NCBI GenBank assembly: GCA_023437285.1
Contig: JAEZGP010000018.1
Location: forward strand, 1 to 11,363
Origin: Actinomycetes bacterium
GTDB taxonomy: Bacteria; Actinomycetota; Actinomycetes; Mycobacteriales; Micromonosporaceae
DNA: 11,363 nt
Reading direction: 5' to 3'
Below the pieces are notes generated by a model. That model did not search any database. It was not told the DNA's origin and worked only from the letters and a program-made list of their open reading frames with translations. The position numbers and the translations under genes are program-made. Shown one piece after another: positions 5,708-11,363 of the stretch (position 1 is its first letter; the number at the start of each line of letters is the position of its first letter).

Positions 5708-6498
5708 GTCAGGTGGCTCTCCAGCTCCGCGGTGAGCCGGTCGACCTCGGCGAGCAGCGTCGCCCGGTCGGGGCCGGGGTCGGCGAGCACCCGGTCCAGG
5801 CCCTCGACCAGGGCCGCGATCGCCTCGTGTTCCTCGCGCAACCGCGCCAGCACGGGGGCGAGGTCGGGTCGCTGGTTGCCGATGCCGACGAACATCCCCC
5901 CGTCCTCCATCGTGTGGTGCTGCGTCAGGCCGCCACACAGCGCCAGGCAGTTGACCCGCAACTGGGCGCCGACCGACGCGCCGGAGGCCGCCACCTCGGC
6001 GCGGATCAACCGCAGTTCCCGGCGGAAGGTGTCGTGGATCGCGCTGAGTACGGTCCCGAACGAGGCGCCGTCTATCCGCGGCGGGCTGGGGAGCCGGGCG
6101 AGCGTGACCACGGGGATGACCCGCGCCGTCGCGGCCTGGTAGTCAGCCCAGCGCGCGTCGTGCTCGGCGATGCGGGCGAACACCTCGTCCCGCTCGTCGC
6201 CGGCGAGGACCTCCGCGCGGGCCTCGTAGGTAAACCCGCCGCTCTCGACCGTGACCGTGGGGTTGGCCAGCACGTTGTGGTACCAGGCGGGGTGGCGCGG
6301 CGCGCCGGCCGCGGACGCCACGACGACGACGCGGTCCCCGGTGTGGGGCGTGTACCGCAGCGGAACCGTGTGCGGCCGGCCGGACCGGGCGCCGGTCGTG
6401 GTCAGCAGGAGCAGTCGGGCATCGGCGAACGGGCCGCTGAGCTGGCCCTTGTTGGCGCGGAACTCGTCGATGATGGACGCGTTGAACTCGTTCGGCAC
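5659..6498 (-). CDS. F420-type Ddn-like nitroreductase fused to a hemerythrin HHE domain
   Basis: This 279-residue fusion has an N-terminal deazaflavin (F420)-dependent nitroreductase/quinone reductase-like domain of the Ddn/DUF385 family, residues about 1-135. It is recognised by LLLLTTTGARSGRPHTVPLRY (29-49 region) and HPAWYHNVLANPTVTVE (69-85). Residues about 148-272 form a hemerythrin-like four-helix bundle with the expected di-iron ligands: H155 (IHDTFRRE), H194 or H195 with E198 (HHTMEDG), H224 (EEHEAI), and H262 and E266 (SHLTYEE). Ddn relatives use reduced F420 to reduce nitro compounds or quinones. Hemerythrins bind O2, NO or sense iron and redox state. The fusion suggests an oxygen- or redox-linked reductase, but its substrate is not known. 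GTG 6498 has GGGGAGGG 8 nt upstream. It follows the helicase gene by 33 bp on the same strand, so the two are likely co-transcribed. Confidence 0.9.
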   Translation of the reverse strand: MPNEFNASIIDEFRANKGQLSGPFADARLLLLTTTGARSGRPHTVPLRYTPHTGDRVVVVASAAGAPRHPAWYHNVLANPTVTVESGGFTYEARAEVLAGDERDEVFARIAEHDARWADYQAATARVIPVVTLARLPSPPRIDGASFGTVLSAIHDTFRRELRLIRAEVAASGASVGAQLRVNCLALCGGLTQHHTMEDGGMFVGIGNQRPDLAPVLARLREEHEAIAALVEGLDRVLADPGPDRATLLAEVDRLTAELESHLTYEERSLIPVLDGAAP

Positions 6499-6531
6499 GG
6501 CTCATTCCCTCCCCGTGGATGTCCCCGAACG

Positions 6532-9027
6532 CTACAGGCGCCCTACGTCAAGAATGCGGATCGCGGCGGCGCCCAGTTCGTCGGAGGTGTCCAGGTCGAT
6601 CTCGGCGGTGATGCCCCAGTCGTGGTCGCCGGCCGGGTCGTCGAGGATCTGCCGGACCGTCCACATGTCACGGCCGGCGTCGATGAGCAGCATCTTCGGG
6701 CCGCGCGCCGCCGGGCCCGTACCGATGTCTGTGTGGTCTTCGAAGTAGGGGGCGAGCGCTTCGGCCCAGGCCGCCGCGTCCCAGCCCGATTCGGCGTCGA
6801 GTTCGCCCAACTCGTCCCAGCGTCGCAGGGCAGCCAGGGTGACGCGCCGGAACAGGGCGTTGCGCACCAGTACCCGGAACGCGCGGGTGTTGCCGCTGAC
6901 CGCCGGCGGACGCTCCTCGGCGACCGGCTCGTCGGTGGGGTTGCGCAGCTTCTCCCACTCGTCGATGAGGCTGGAGTCGACCTGGCGGACCAGTTCGCCC
7001 AGCCACTCGATGAGGTCGGCCAGTTCCTCGCTGCGGGCGTCGGAGGGCACGCTCTGGCGCAGCGCGCGGTAGGCGTCGGCGAGGTACCGCAGCACCAGGC
7101 CCTCGGAGCGGGCCAGGCCGTAGAAGTTGACGTACTCGGTGAAGGTCATGGCCCGCTCGTACATGTCGCGGACCACGGACTTCGGCGACAGCTGGTGGTC
7201 GGCCACCCACGGATGGCCGGTGCGGTAGGTCTCGAACGCGGCGTCGAGCAGCTCCGCCAGCGGCTTGGGCCAGGTGACGCTCTCGAGGAGGTCCATGCGG
7301 GCCTCGTACTCGATGCCGTCGGCCTTCATCTGGGCGACCGCCTCGCCCTTGGCCTTGAACTGCTGGGCGGACAGGACCTGCCGGGGGTCGTCCAGCGTCG
7401 CCTCGATGACGGAGACAACATCCAGGTGGTACGCGGGGTCAGCGGGGTCGAGCAGTTCCATGGCGGCGAGCGCGAACGGCGACAGCGGCTGGTTGAGCGC
7501 GAAGTCGAACTGCAGGTCGACCGTGAGCCGCACGGAGCGCCCTTCGGAGTCGGGCTCGGGCAGCTTCTCGATGACGCCGCCGGCGAGCAGCGCGCGGTAG
7601 ATGGCGATGGCGCGGCGGATGTGGCGGCGCTGCGCGGCGCGGTCCTCGTGGTTGTCGGTGAGCAGCTGGCGCATCGCGGCGAACGCGTCGCCGGGCCGGC
7701 CGATGACGTTGAGCAGCATGGCGTGGCTGACCTGGAACACGCTGGTCAGCGGCTCGGGCTCGGCCGTGGTGAGCCGCTCGAACGTCGGCTGTCCCCAGCC
7801 GATCGACCCCTCCGGCGGCTTGCGGCGTACGACCTTGCGGCGCTTCTTCGGGTCGTCGCCGGCCTTGGCGAGGGCCTTCTCGTTCTCGATGACGTGCTCG
7901 GGCGCCTGCACGACGACCGTACCGAGGGTGTCGTACCCGGCCCGGCCGGCGCGGCCGGCGATCTGGTGGAACTCGCGCGCCTTGAGCAGCCGCGTGCGCT
8001 GACCGTCGTACTTGGACAGTCCGGTGAACAGGACGGTCCGGATCGGCACGTTGATGCCCACGCCGAGGGTGTCGGTCCCGCAGATCACCTTGAGCAGCCC
8101 GGCCTGGGCGAGGGTCTCCACGACCCGGCGGTACTTGGGCAGCATGCCGGCGTGGTGCACGCCGATGCCGTGGCGTACCAGCCGCGACAGCGTCTTGCCG
8201 AACCCGGCGGTGAACCGGAAGTTTCCGATCTTGGCGGCGATGGCGTCCTTCTCGGCGCGGGTGCACACGTTGACGCTCATCAGGGCCTGGGCGCGCTCCA
8301 GGGCCTCGGCCTGGGTGAAGTGCACCACGTACACGGGTGCCTGGTGGGTCTGCAGCAGCTCTTCGAGCGTCTCGTGCAGGGGCGTCATCGCGTACGTGAA
8401 GATCAGCGGTACGGGACGCTCGGCGCTGGCGACTACGGCCGTGTTGCGGCCGGTGCGACGCGACAGGTCGTCGACGAACCGCGTGACGTCGCCCAGGGTG
8501 GCCGACATGAGGACGAACTGGGCCTGCGGCAGTGCGATGAGGGGCACCTGCCACGCCCAGCCACGGTCGGGCTCGGCGTAGAAGTGGAACTCATCCATGA
8601 TGACCTGGCCGACGTCGGCGTCCGCCCCGGCGCGCAGCGCGATGTTGGCCAGGATCTCCGCCGTGCAGCAGATGATCGGCGCGTCGGCGTTGACGCTCGC
8701 GTCGCCGGTGAGCATGCCGACGTTCGCCGGCCCGAACACGTCGCACAGCGCGAAGAACTTCTCCGACACGAGCGCCTTGATCGGCGCCGTGTAGTAGGAA
8801 CGCTGATTGTTGGCGAGGGCGGCGGCGTGCGCGCCGAGCGCCACCAGACTCTTGCCCGATCCGGTCGGGGTGTTCAGGATCACGTTGGCGCCGGTCACGA
8901 TCTCGATCAGCGCCTCCTCCTGGTGCGGATAGAGGCTGAGCCCCTGGCCGCTCGCCCACGTGGCGATGGCGTCGAAGAGGGCGTCGGGGCCGGCGTCGGC
9001 GCCGGGCAGCTGATCGGTGAGCGTCAT
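6532..9027 (-). CDS. DEAD/DEAH-box Ski2-like helicase with C-terminal DUF3516
   Basis: This 831-residue superfamily 2 helicase has YPHQ (33-36, Q-motif-like), Walker A TPTGSGKS (53-60), motif Ia APIKALVSEK (81-90), motif II DEFH (145-148), motif III SATLGD (175-180), HHAGMLP (291-297), TDTLGVGINVP (318-328) and motif VI QIAGRAGRAG (355-364). These place it with Ski2-like RNA/DNA helicases. The C-terminal half (from about 405, starting EGSIGWGQPTFERL) corresponds to the actinobacterial DUF3516 extension, whose role is unknown. ATG 9027 has GGAG 5 nt upstream, and the TAG stop is at 6534-6532. It is probably a cytoplasmic nucleic-acid unwinding or RNA-processing factor. The substrate is not determined by sequence. 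It is the first gene of a likely two-gene unit with the Ddn-hemerythrin fusion. The 71 bp upstream separate it from the small secreted-protein gene, so read-through from that gene is possible. Confidence 0.95.
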   Translation of the reverse strand: MTLTDQLPGADAGPDALFDAIATWASGQGLSLYPHQEEALIEIVTGANVILNTPTGSGKSLVALGAHAAALANNQRSYYTAPIKALVSEKFFALCDVFGPANVGMLTGDASVNADAPIICCTAEILANIALRAGADADVGQVIMDEFHFYAEPDRGWAWQVPLIALPQAQFVLMSATLGDVTRFVDDLSRRTGRNTAVVASAERPVPLIFTYAMTPLHETLEELLQTHQAPVYVVHFTQAEALERAQALMSVNVCTRAEKDAIAAKIGNFRFTAGFGKTLSRLVRHGIGVHHAGMLPKYRRVVETLAQAGLLKVICGTDTLGVGINVPIRTVLFTGLSKYDGQRTRLLKAREFHQIAGRAGRAGYDTLGTVVVQAPEHVIENEKALAKAGDDPKKRRKVVRRKPPEGSIGWGQPTFERLTTAEPEPLTSVFQVSHAMLLNVIGRPGDAFAAMRQLLTDNHEDRAAQRRHIRRAIAIYRALLAGGVIEKLPEPDSEGRSVRLTVDLQFDFALNQPLSPFALAAMELLDPADPAYHLDVVSVIEATLDDPRQVLSAQQFKAKGEAVAQMKADGIEYEARMDLLESVTWPKPLAELLDAAFETYRTGHPWVADHQLSPKSVVRDMYERAMTFTEYVNFYGLARSEGLVLRYLADAYRALRQSVPSDARSEELADLIEWLGELVRQVDSSLIDEWEKLRNPTDEPVAEERPPAVSGNTRAFRVLVRNALFRRVTLAALRRWDELGELDAESGWDAAAWAEALAPYFEDHTDIGTGPAARGPKMLLIDAGRDMWTVRQILDDPAGDHDWGITAEIDLDTSDELGAAAIRILDVGRL

Positions 9028-9098
9028 GGCCGCTCCATCCTGCCCGCCCGGCCCGCGGCCCGGTGGACGCGGGAAATCAGCGACCGACTATCACCCGA

Positions 9099-9413
9099 TC
9101 ACGGAATGGCGTCGTATCCGGACCCGATGCGGTTCCATCCGCTCTGGCAACTGACCGTGGAGGAGATCCCGTTGCCCGCGGTGCGCCAGGGACCGTAGCG
9201 CCACTCGGTGCGGTAACCGACGGCCGTGAAGCAATTGATCTTCGCGCGGAAGGTTGACGGGGCGTGCCCTCCGCAATACACCGTGACGGTTGCCGATCCG
9301 GGCGTGCTCACTGTGCACGGCCCGATCGAGGCCTGCGCCGGAGTGGCGACAAGCAGACTCGCGGCGATGCCGGCGATGACCAGTAGGGAGGCTCTGCGGG
9401 CGATTCGAAACAT
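9099..9413 (-). CDS. Small secreted four-cysteine protein, function unknown
   Basis: This 104-residue protein has a clear Sec signal peptide: MFRIARR, a hydrophobic core to about residue 22 and a cleavage site ATPAQA|S after residue 28. The mature part is about 76 residues with exactly four cysteines (33, 47, 61, 89), consistent with two disulfides. It is rich in Gly, Ser, Thr and aromatic residues (TEWRYGPWRTAGNG), suggesting a small beta-sheet fold. I do not recognise a named family. ATG 9413 is supported by AAAGGA with a 6-nt spacer, and a promoter-like pair is found about 75-100 bp upstream. Codon use is slightly less GC-rich than in neighbours. It could be an extracellular inhibitor, a binding protein or an antimicrobial peptide, but none of these is shown by the sequence. 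Confidence 0.82.
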   Translation of the reverse strand: MFRIARRASLLVIAGIAASLLVATPAQASIGPCTVSTPGSATVTVYCGGHAPSTFRAKINCFTAVGYRTEWRYGPWRTAGNGISSTVSCQSGWNRIGSGYDAIP

Positions 9414-9485
9414 TCAAAATCCTTTCGGAAACGACTTCGAAAATCGAATAATCGCCGCTCTATCTGCAGAAGAGTTCGATGCGCG

Positions 9486-9515
9486 ACTATGTCATGCGGA
9501 AGATCTCTACGTCAA
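9486..9515 (-). promoter_or_regulatory. Candidate sigma-70-type promoter for the small secreted protein
   Basis: Read on the minus strand, TTGACG (9515-9510) and CATAGT (9491-9486) are separated by 18 nt, close to the HrdB-type consensus. Transcription would start near 9479, giving a leader of about 65 nt before the ATG at 9413. The TTGACG box is the best -35 match noticed in the window. Confidence 0.5.
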
Positions 9516-9590
9516 GGTATGGTTCGCGCTGAGCCGACTTCGCAGCTGAAGACAGTCGAAGGCGCCACGTTAGTCTGACCACTGGCGGAA

Positions 9591-9610
9591 GTACGGTACT
9601 CATCCGTACC
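9591..9610. repeat. Short inverted repeat with CGGTAC core
   Basis: GTACGG (9591-9596) and CCGTAC (9604-9609) are inverted repeats around a 7-nt centre. An alternative pairing uses GGTAC (9595-9599) with GTACC (9606-9610). It lies about 75 bp upstream of the TTGACG box on the minus strand and could be a regulator site. The role is not shown. Confidence 0.4.
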
Positions 9611-9755
9611 ATTTCATGCGACTCAATTCATCTCTTTTTCTCCCGACAGCACCGCATCCGTGTTGAAGATTCGCAGCTCGTCGAATTCGCCTCAGCGCGC
9701 TCTTCCGAATCGTTCCTTCCGAGCCATCAGCGAGATGAAACCAATTCTCTGCACC

Positions 9756-9777
9756 TGTACCGGTCGCGACCGGTACA
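9756..9777. repeat. Perfect 22-bp palindrome in the gene-poor region
   Basis: Half-site TGTACCGGTCG (9756-9766) is followed directly by its exact reverse complement CGACCGGTACA (9767-9777), with no spacer and no mismatch. The length and perfect symmetry suggest a dimeric regulator operator. A cruciform or hairpin element is the alternative. It lies about 80 bp before the ribosome binding site at 9845 and about 340 bp upstream of the secreted-protein start. Confidence 0.6.
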
Positions 9778-9811
9778 CCACATCGGCGGGATACGCGTCA
9801 CTTCTGACGTA

Positions 9812-9845
9812 CCCGTCCACTGCGGGTCCGGACGGGCGCCGCCCG
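9812..9845 (-). terminator. Hairpins downstream of the epimerase-like gene, possible terminator
   Basis: CCCGTCC (9812-9818) pairs with GGACGGG (9830-9836) around an 11-nt loop. CGGGC (9833-9837) pairs with GCCCG (9841-9845) around a 3-nt loop; the two stems share 9833-9836 and exclude each other. They lie 60-95 nt past the stop of the minus-strand gene that ends at 9905. No T-tract follows. This is a modest case. Confidence 0.35.
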
Positions 9846-9862
9846 GGGAGGGAGCGTCCATG
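9845..9862 (+). promoter_or_regulatory. Strong Shine-Dalgarno and ATG with no credible gene behind it
   Basis: GGGGAGGGAG (9845-9854) is a near-ideal ribosome binding site 5 nt before ATG at 9860, itself followed by an in-frame ATG at 9866. The open frame quickly runs antisense into the epimerase-like gene from 9905 on and has no recognisable product. It may be a remnant 5' end of a lost gene or chance. Confidence 0.35.
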
Positions 9863-9904
9863 CCTATGTCGTTGTCCCGGGTGGCTGCGACGCCCACATC
9901 GGGC

Positions 9905-10822
9905 TCACGCCGCGCGCAGGCGGGTCGCGGCGTCGCGGAGCACCTCGTCCAGCGGGGTCGGCTGCAGGTCGAACACCTGCGTGGTCTCCGTGGAGTCGAT
10001 GACGAACGGGTCGGTGAACTGGTAGCGGGTCGCCTGAAGCTCGCGGACGAACCGGTCGAACAGGCCCACCGCGCGCATCGCCGGGTACGGGATGGTCGCC
10101 AGCTTGGCGGGCGGGGCGTCGTTGGCGGCCACGAACCGGTCGGCGAGCTGGCGGATCGTCATGGCCGGGTGGCTCGGCACCAGCCAGGCGCGGCCGAAGG
10201 CCCGCTCGTCGGTGGCGACGGTGACGAGGGTACGGGCCGCGTCGGTGGTGGACGTGAAGCTGTGCGGCACGTCGAGCGGAGCCGGCGACCAGGCGCGCTT
10301 GCCGGCGAGCAGGTTACCGCCGAGCGCGAAGCTGAAGATCGACTGCGCCTCTAGGTAGTCGCTGGCGCGGACCTCGACGGCCCGGATGCGGCCGGCCTCG
10401 TGCCGCGCGAGGGCCTCGCGCCACATGTCGGCGCGCACGCGCAGCTTCGGGTGCGTGGCGGCGAGCGGGGTGTGCGCGGTCATGACCCCGCTGCCGGGGC
10501 CGTGCCCGTACAGGCAGCTCATGACGACCAGCGCGGCGCCGCTGCGCTCCGCGGCGGTGAGCAGCGACGAGGCCAGCGGCGGCCAGTCGGTGAGCCAGCG
10601 GTCGTAGGCCGGGTTAGCGCAGTTGTAGAGGGCGACGGCGCCCTCGGTGAGCGCCGCCAGCCGGTCGGCGTCGGTGGCGTCGGCGGCGACCCGTTCGATG
10701 GCCGGGTGCGAGGGGCCGGAGCCGCTGCGCGTGATGACGCGGACCCGGTCGCCGCGCGCGGCGAGCAGCTCGGCCGTGGTGGCGCCGACCGCGCCGGAGC
10801 CGACGATGTCGTGCAGGTTCAT
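9905..10822 (-). CDS. NAD(P)-dependent epimerase/reductase-like protein (SDR superfamily)
   Basis: This 305-residue Rossmann-fold protein starts MNLHDIVGSGAVGATTAELL, where GSGAVG (8-13) is the dinucleotide-binding glycine motif. RVRVITRSG (26-34) is beta-2, whose terminal basic residue could favour NADP. NCANPAYDRW (67-76) and SCLYGHGPGSG (102-112) occupy the positions of the SDR substrate-site loops. Y105 is the candidate catalytic tyrosine. The usual lysine four residues later is absent, so it is an atypical SDR, and K126 or other residues may substitute. VRASDYLEAQ (151-160) matches a group annotated as NAD-dependent epimerases in actinomycetes. ATG 10822 is chosen from GGGGAG 6 nt upstream; the open frame extends much further but runs through the operators and the TetR gene. 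It is probably repressed by the divergent TetR regulator. The substrate is unknown. Confidence 0.9.
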   Translation of the reverse strand: MNLHDIVGSGAVGATTAELLAARGDRVRVITRSGSGPSHPAIERVAADATDADRLAALTEGAVALYNCANPAYDRWLTDWPPLASSLLTAAERSGAALVVMSCLYGHGPGSGVMTAHTPLAATHPKLRVRADMWREALARHEAGRIRAVEVRASDYLEAQSIFSFALGGNLLAGKRAWSPAPLDVPHSFTSTTDAARTLVTVATDERAFGRAWLVPSHPAMTIRQLADRFVAANDAPPAKLATIPYPAMRAVGLFDRFVRELQATRYQFTDPFVIDSTETTQVFDLQPTPLDEVLRDAATRLRAA

Positions 10823-10840
10823 GTGGTTCTCCCCAGTTGA

Positions 10841-10855
10841 GAGAGCAGTGCTCTC
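10841..10855. promoter_or_regulatory. TetR-type operator copy 1
   Basis: GAGAGCA-G-TGCTCTC is a perfect palindrome with a single central base. It lies about 18 bp upstream of the epimerase-like start codon and just past the predicted transcription start of that gene, so bound repressor would block initiation or early elongation. It has the same core as copy 2, 54 bp away. Confidence 0.8.
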
Positions 10856-10866
10856 GTTCTGGAGCG

Positions 10867-10896
10867 ATGATTGCACACCGCTCGACGGTCTTGCAA
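10867..10896 (-). promoter_or_regulatory. Candidate promoter of the epimerase-like gene
   Basis: On the minus strand TTGCAA (10896-10891) and AATCAT (10872-10867) are spaced by 18 nt. Start would be near 10860, directly before operator copy 1, and operator copy 2 abuts the -35 box. This arrangement supports repression by the divergent TetR gene. Confidence 0.5.
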
Positions 10897-10908
10897 GAGC
10901 ACTGCTCT
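10896..10908. promoter_or_regulatory. TetR-type operator copy 2
   Basis: AGAGCA-C-TGCTCT is palindromic over 13 bp around one central base and equals the core of copy 1 read on the other strand. The outer pair (10895/10909) is mismatched. It lies 24 bp before the TetR start codon, over the region where its -35 should be, which indicates autoregulation. Confidence 0.78.
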
Positions 10909-10919
10909 CGGATGTGTGC

Positions 10920-10931
10920 AACAATCTCTTC
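10920..10931 (+). promoter_or_regulatory. Possible leaderless promoter of the TetR gene
   Basis: AACAAT (10920-10925) resembles a -10 box and is followed by CTCTTC, then ATG at 10932. No Shine-Dalgarno sequence precedes the ATG. The 6-nt spacing is like that of the leaderless genes at 3918 and 4946. The -35 is not clear. Confidence 0.4.
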
Positions 10932-11363
10932 ATGCCTGCTGGATCAATCCGCGCCCGGGTGCGCGCCGAGATGCTCGCCGAGATCAAGACGGTCGCGCGG
11001 CGGCACCTGGCCACCGACGGCGCCAACCTGTCCCTGCGCGCCGTCGCCCGCGACATGGGCATGGTCTCCTCGGCGCTCTACCGCTACTACGCCAGCCGCG
11101 ACGAGCTGCTCACCGCGCTGATCGTCGACGCGTACAACGCGCTCGGCGCCGCGGTGGAGGACGCCGACGCGGCCGTGACCGACCGGGGCGACGTGCGGGG
11201 ACGCTGGCTCGCGTGCTGCCACGCGGTGCGCGACTGGGCGCTGGCCGAGCCCGCCGAGTACGCGCTGATCTTCGGTAGCCCGGTGCCCGGCTACGCGGCG
11301 CCGATGGAGACCGTCCTCGCCGCCCGGCGCACGCCGCTGGCGCTCATCCGCGTCGCCATGGAC
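10932..11363 (+). CDS. TetR-family transcriptional repressor, 3' end cut by window
   Basis: The first 144 codons are present and the frame is open at the window edge. The N-terminal helix-turn-helix is clear: LSLRAVARDMGMVSSALYRYYASRDELLTALI spans residues 33-64, with the recognition helix around SSALYRYY (46-53). The ligand-binding part contains W102 in RDWALAEPAEYALIF (100-114) followed by GSPVPGYAAP (115-124), the pattern of TetR proteins with the WHG-type C-terminal domain. The gene is divergent from the epimerase-like gene, and two copies of the same palindrome lie between them. It is therefore the obvious local repressor of both. Typical family length is about 190-240 residues, so roughly 50-100 residues are missing. 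The ligand cannot be predicted; it may be a substrate or relative of the reductase substrate. Confidence 0.93.
   Translation, partial: MPAGSIRARVRAEMLAEIKTVARRHLATDGANLSLRAVARDMGMVSSALYRYYASRDELLTALIVDAYNALGAAVEDADAAVTDRGDVRGRWLACCHAVRDWALAEPAEYALIFGSPVPGYAAPMETVLAARRTPLALIRVAMD

Larger units (their letters stand above)
9414..9904. other. Gene-poor, relatively AT-rich intergenic stretch
   Basis: No convincing complete gene is seen in these 491 bp on either strand. From 9414 to about 9740 the base composition is visibly closer to 50% GC than the roughly 70% of the flanks. The stretch holds a minus-strand promoter for the secreted protein (9486-9515), a CGGTAC-type dyad (9591-9610), a T-rich tract (9633-9640), a perfect 22-bp palindrome (9756-9777), hairpins near 9812-9845 and a strong plus-strand ribosome binding site with ATG at 9860. 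The open frames crossing it lack typical actinobacterial third-position bias. Confidence 0.6.

Noticed and set aside
9087..9092. GATAGT on the minus strand as a -10 box for the helicase gene
   Set aside because: The hexamer is good but no -35 is found at 16-19 nt, so I did not list it as a promoter.
5089..9198. A 4.1-kb plus-strand open frame antisense to the Ddn-hemerythrin and helicase genes
   Set aside because: It mirrors genes with unmistakable motifs on the minus strand, has low-complexity Arg/Gly/Val/Asp-rich content and no domain. Long antisense frames are expected at this G+C content.
9226..9549. Plus-strand frame antisense to the small secreted-protein gene
   Set aside because: The opposite strand has a textbook signal peptide, SD and promoter; this frame has none and would cross that promoter.
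9660..10025. Plus-strand frame starting GTG at 9660
   Set aside because: No ribosome binding site, Ser/Arg-rich product without a domain, no third-position GC bias, and its 3' part is antisense to the epimerase-like gene.
10823..11062. Upstream in-frame extension of the epimerase-like gene
   Set aside because: It runs through both operators and the divergent TetR gene. The Rossmann glycine motif and GGGGAG place the start at 10822.

Overview
The window is G+C-rich actinobacterial chromosome. The evidence is GTG starts, strong GC bias at third codon positions, leaderless promoters with a TANNNT -10 box, and families typical of actinomycetes: DrrAB exporters, F420-dependent Ddn reductases, DUF4232 and DUF3516. 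The style fits Micromonosporaceae or relatives, but that placement is an inference. No rRNA, tRNA, CRISPR array, transposase or integrase is visible.

Layout. (1) 1-233 is the 3' end of a DUF4232-type exported protein. It converges on a DUF402 phosphatase-like gene (350-1003, minus), with a 12-bp-armed inverted repeat between them. (2) Divergent from DUF402 is a two-gene ABC exporter operon of the DrrA/DrrB type (1126-2837), with ATGA start-stop coupling. A 13-bp direct repeat lies in front of it and a strong stem-loop behind it. (3) 2914-5707 is a plus-strand run: a lipoprotein made of two diverged copies of a four-cysteine domain, a squalene-cyclase-like toroid protein, and a protein with a possible ADP-ribosyltransferase-like N-terminus, a CxCxxC motif and a C-terminal HEAT-like segment. 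The last two genes appear leaderless, with -10 boxes exactly 7 nt before their GTG starts. (4) 5659-9027, minus strand, holds a Ski2-like DUF3516 helicase followed 33 bp later by a Ddn-type reductase fused to a hemerythrin domain. The fusion gene overlaps the convergent HEAT-like gene by 49 bp. (5) 9099-9413, minus, encodes a small secreted four-cysteine protein. Upstream of it are about 490 bp without a convincing gene, less G+C-rich than the flanks and containing several dyads, including a perfect 22-bp palindrome. (6) 9905-11363 is a divergent pair: an NAD(P)-dependent epimerase/reductase-like gene (minus) and a TetR-family regulator (plus, cut by the window edge). Two nearly identical palindromic operators lie between them, a classic local repressor circuit.

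The window is mostly a patchwork of small transcription units rather than one pathway. The points most worth a second look are the ART-like/CxCxxC/HEAT protein, the internally duplicated lipoprotein, the DUF3516 helicase/Ddn-hemerythrin operon, and the gene-poor stretch with its strong palindrome and an apparent translation start that leads only into antisense sequence.
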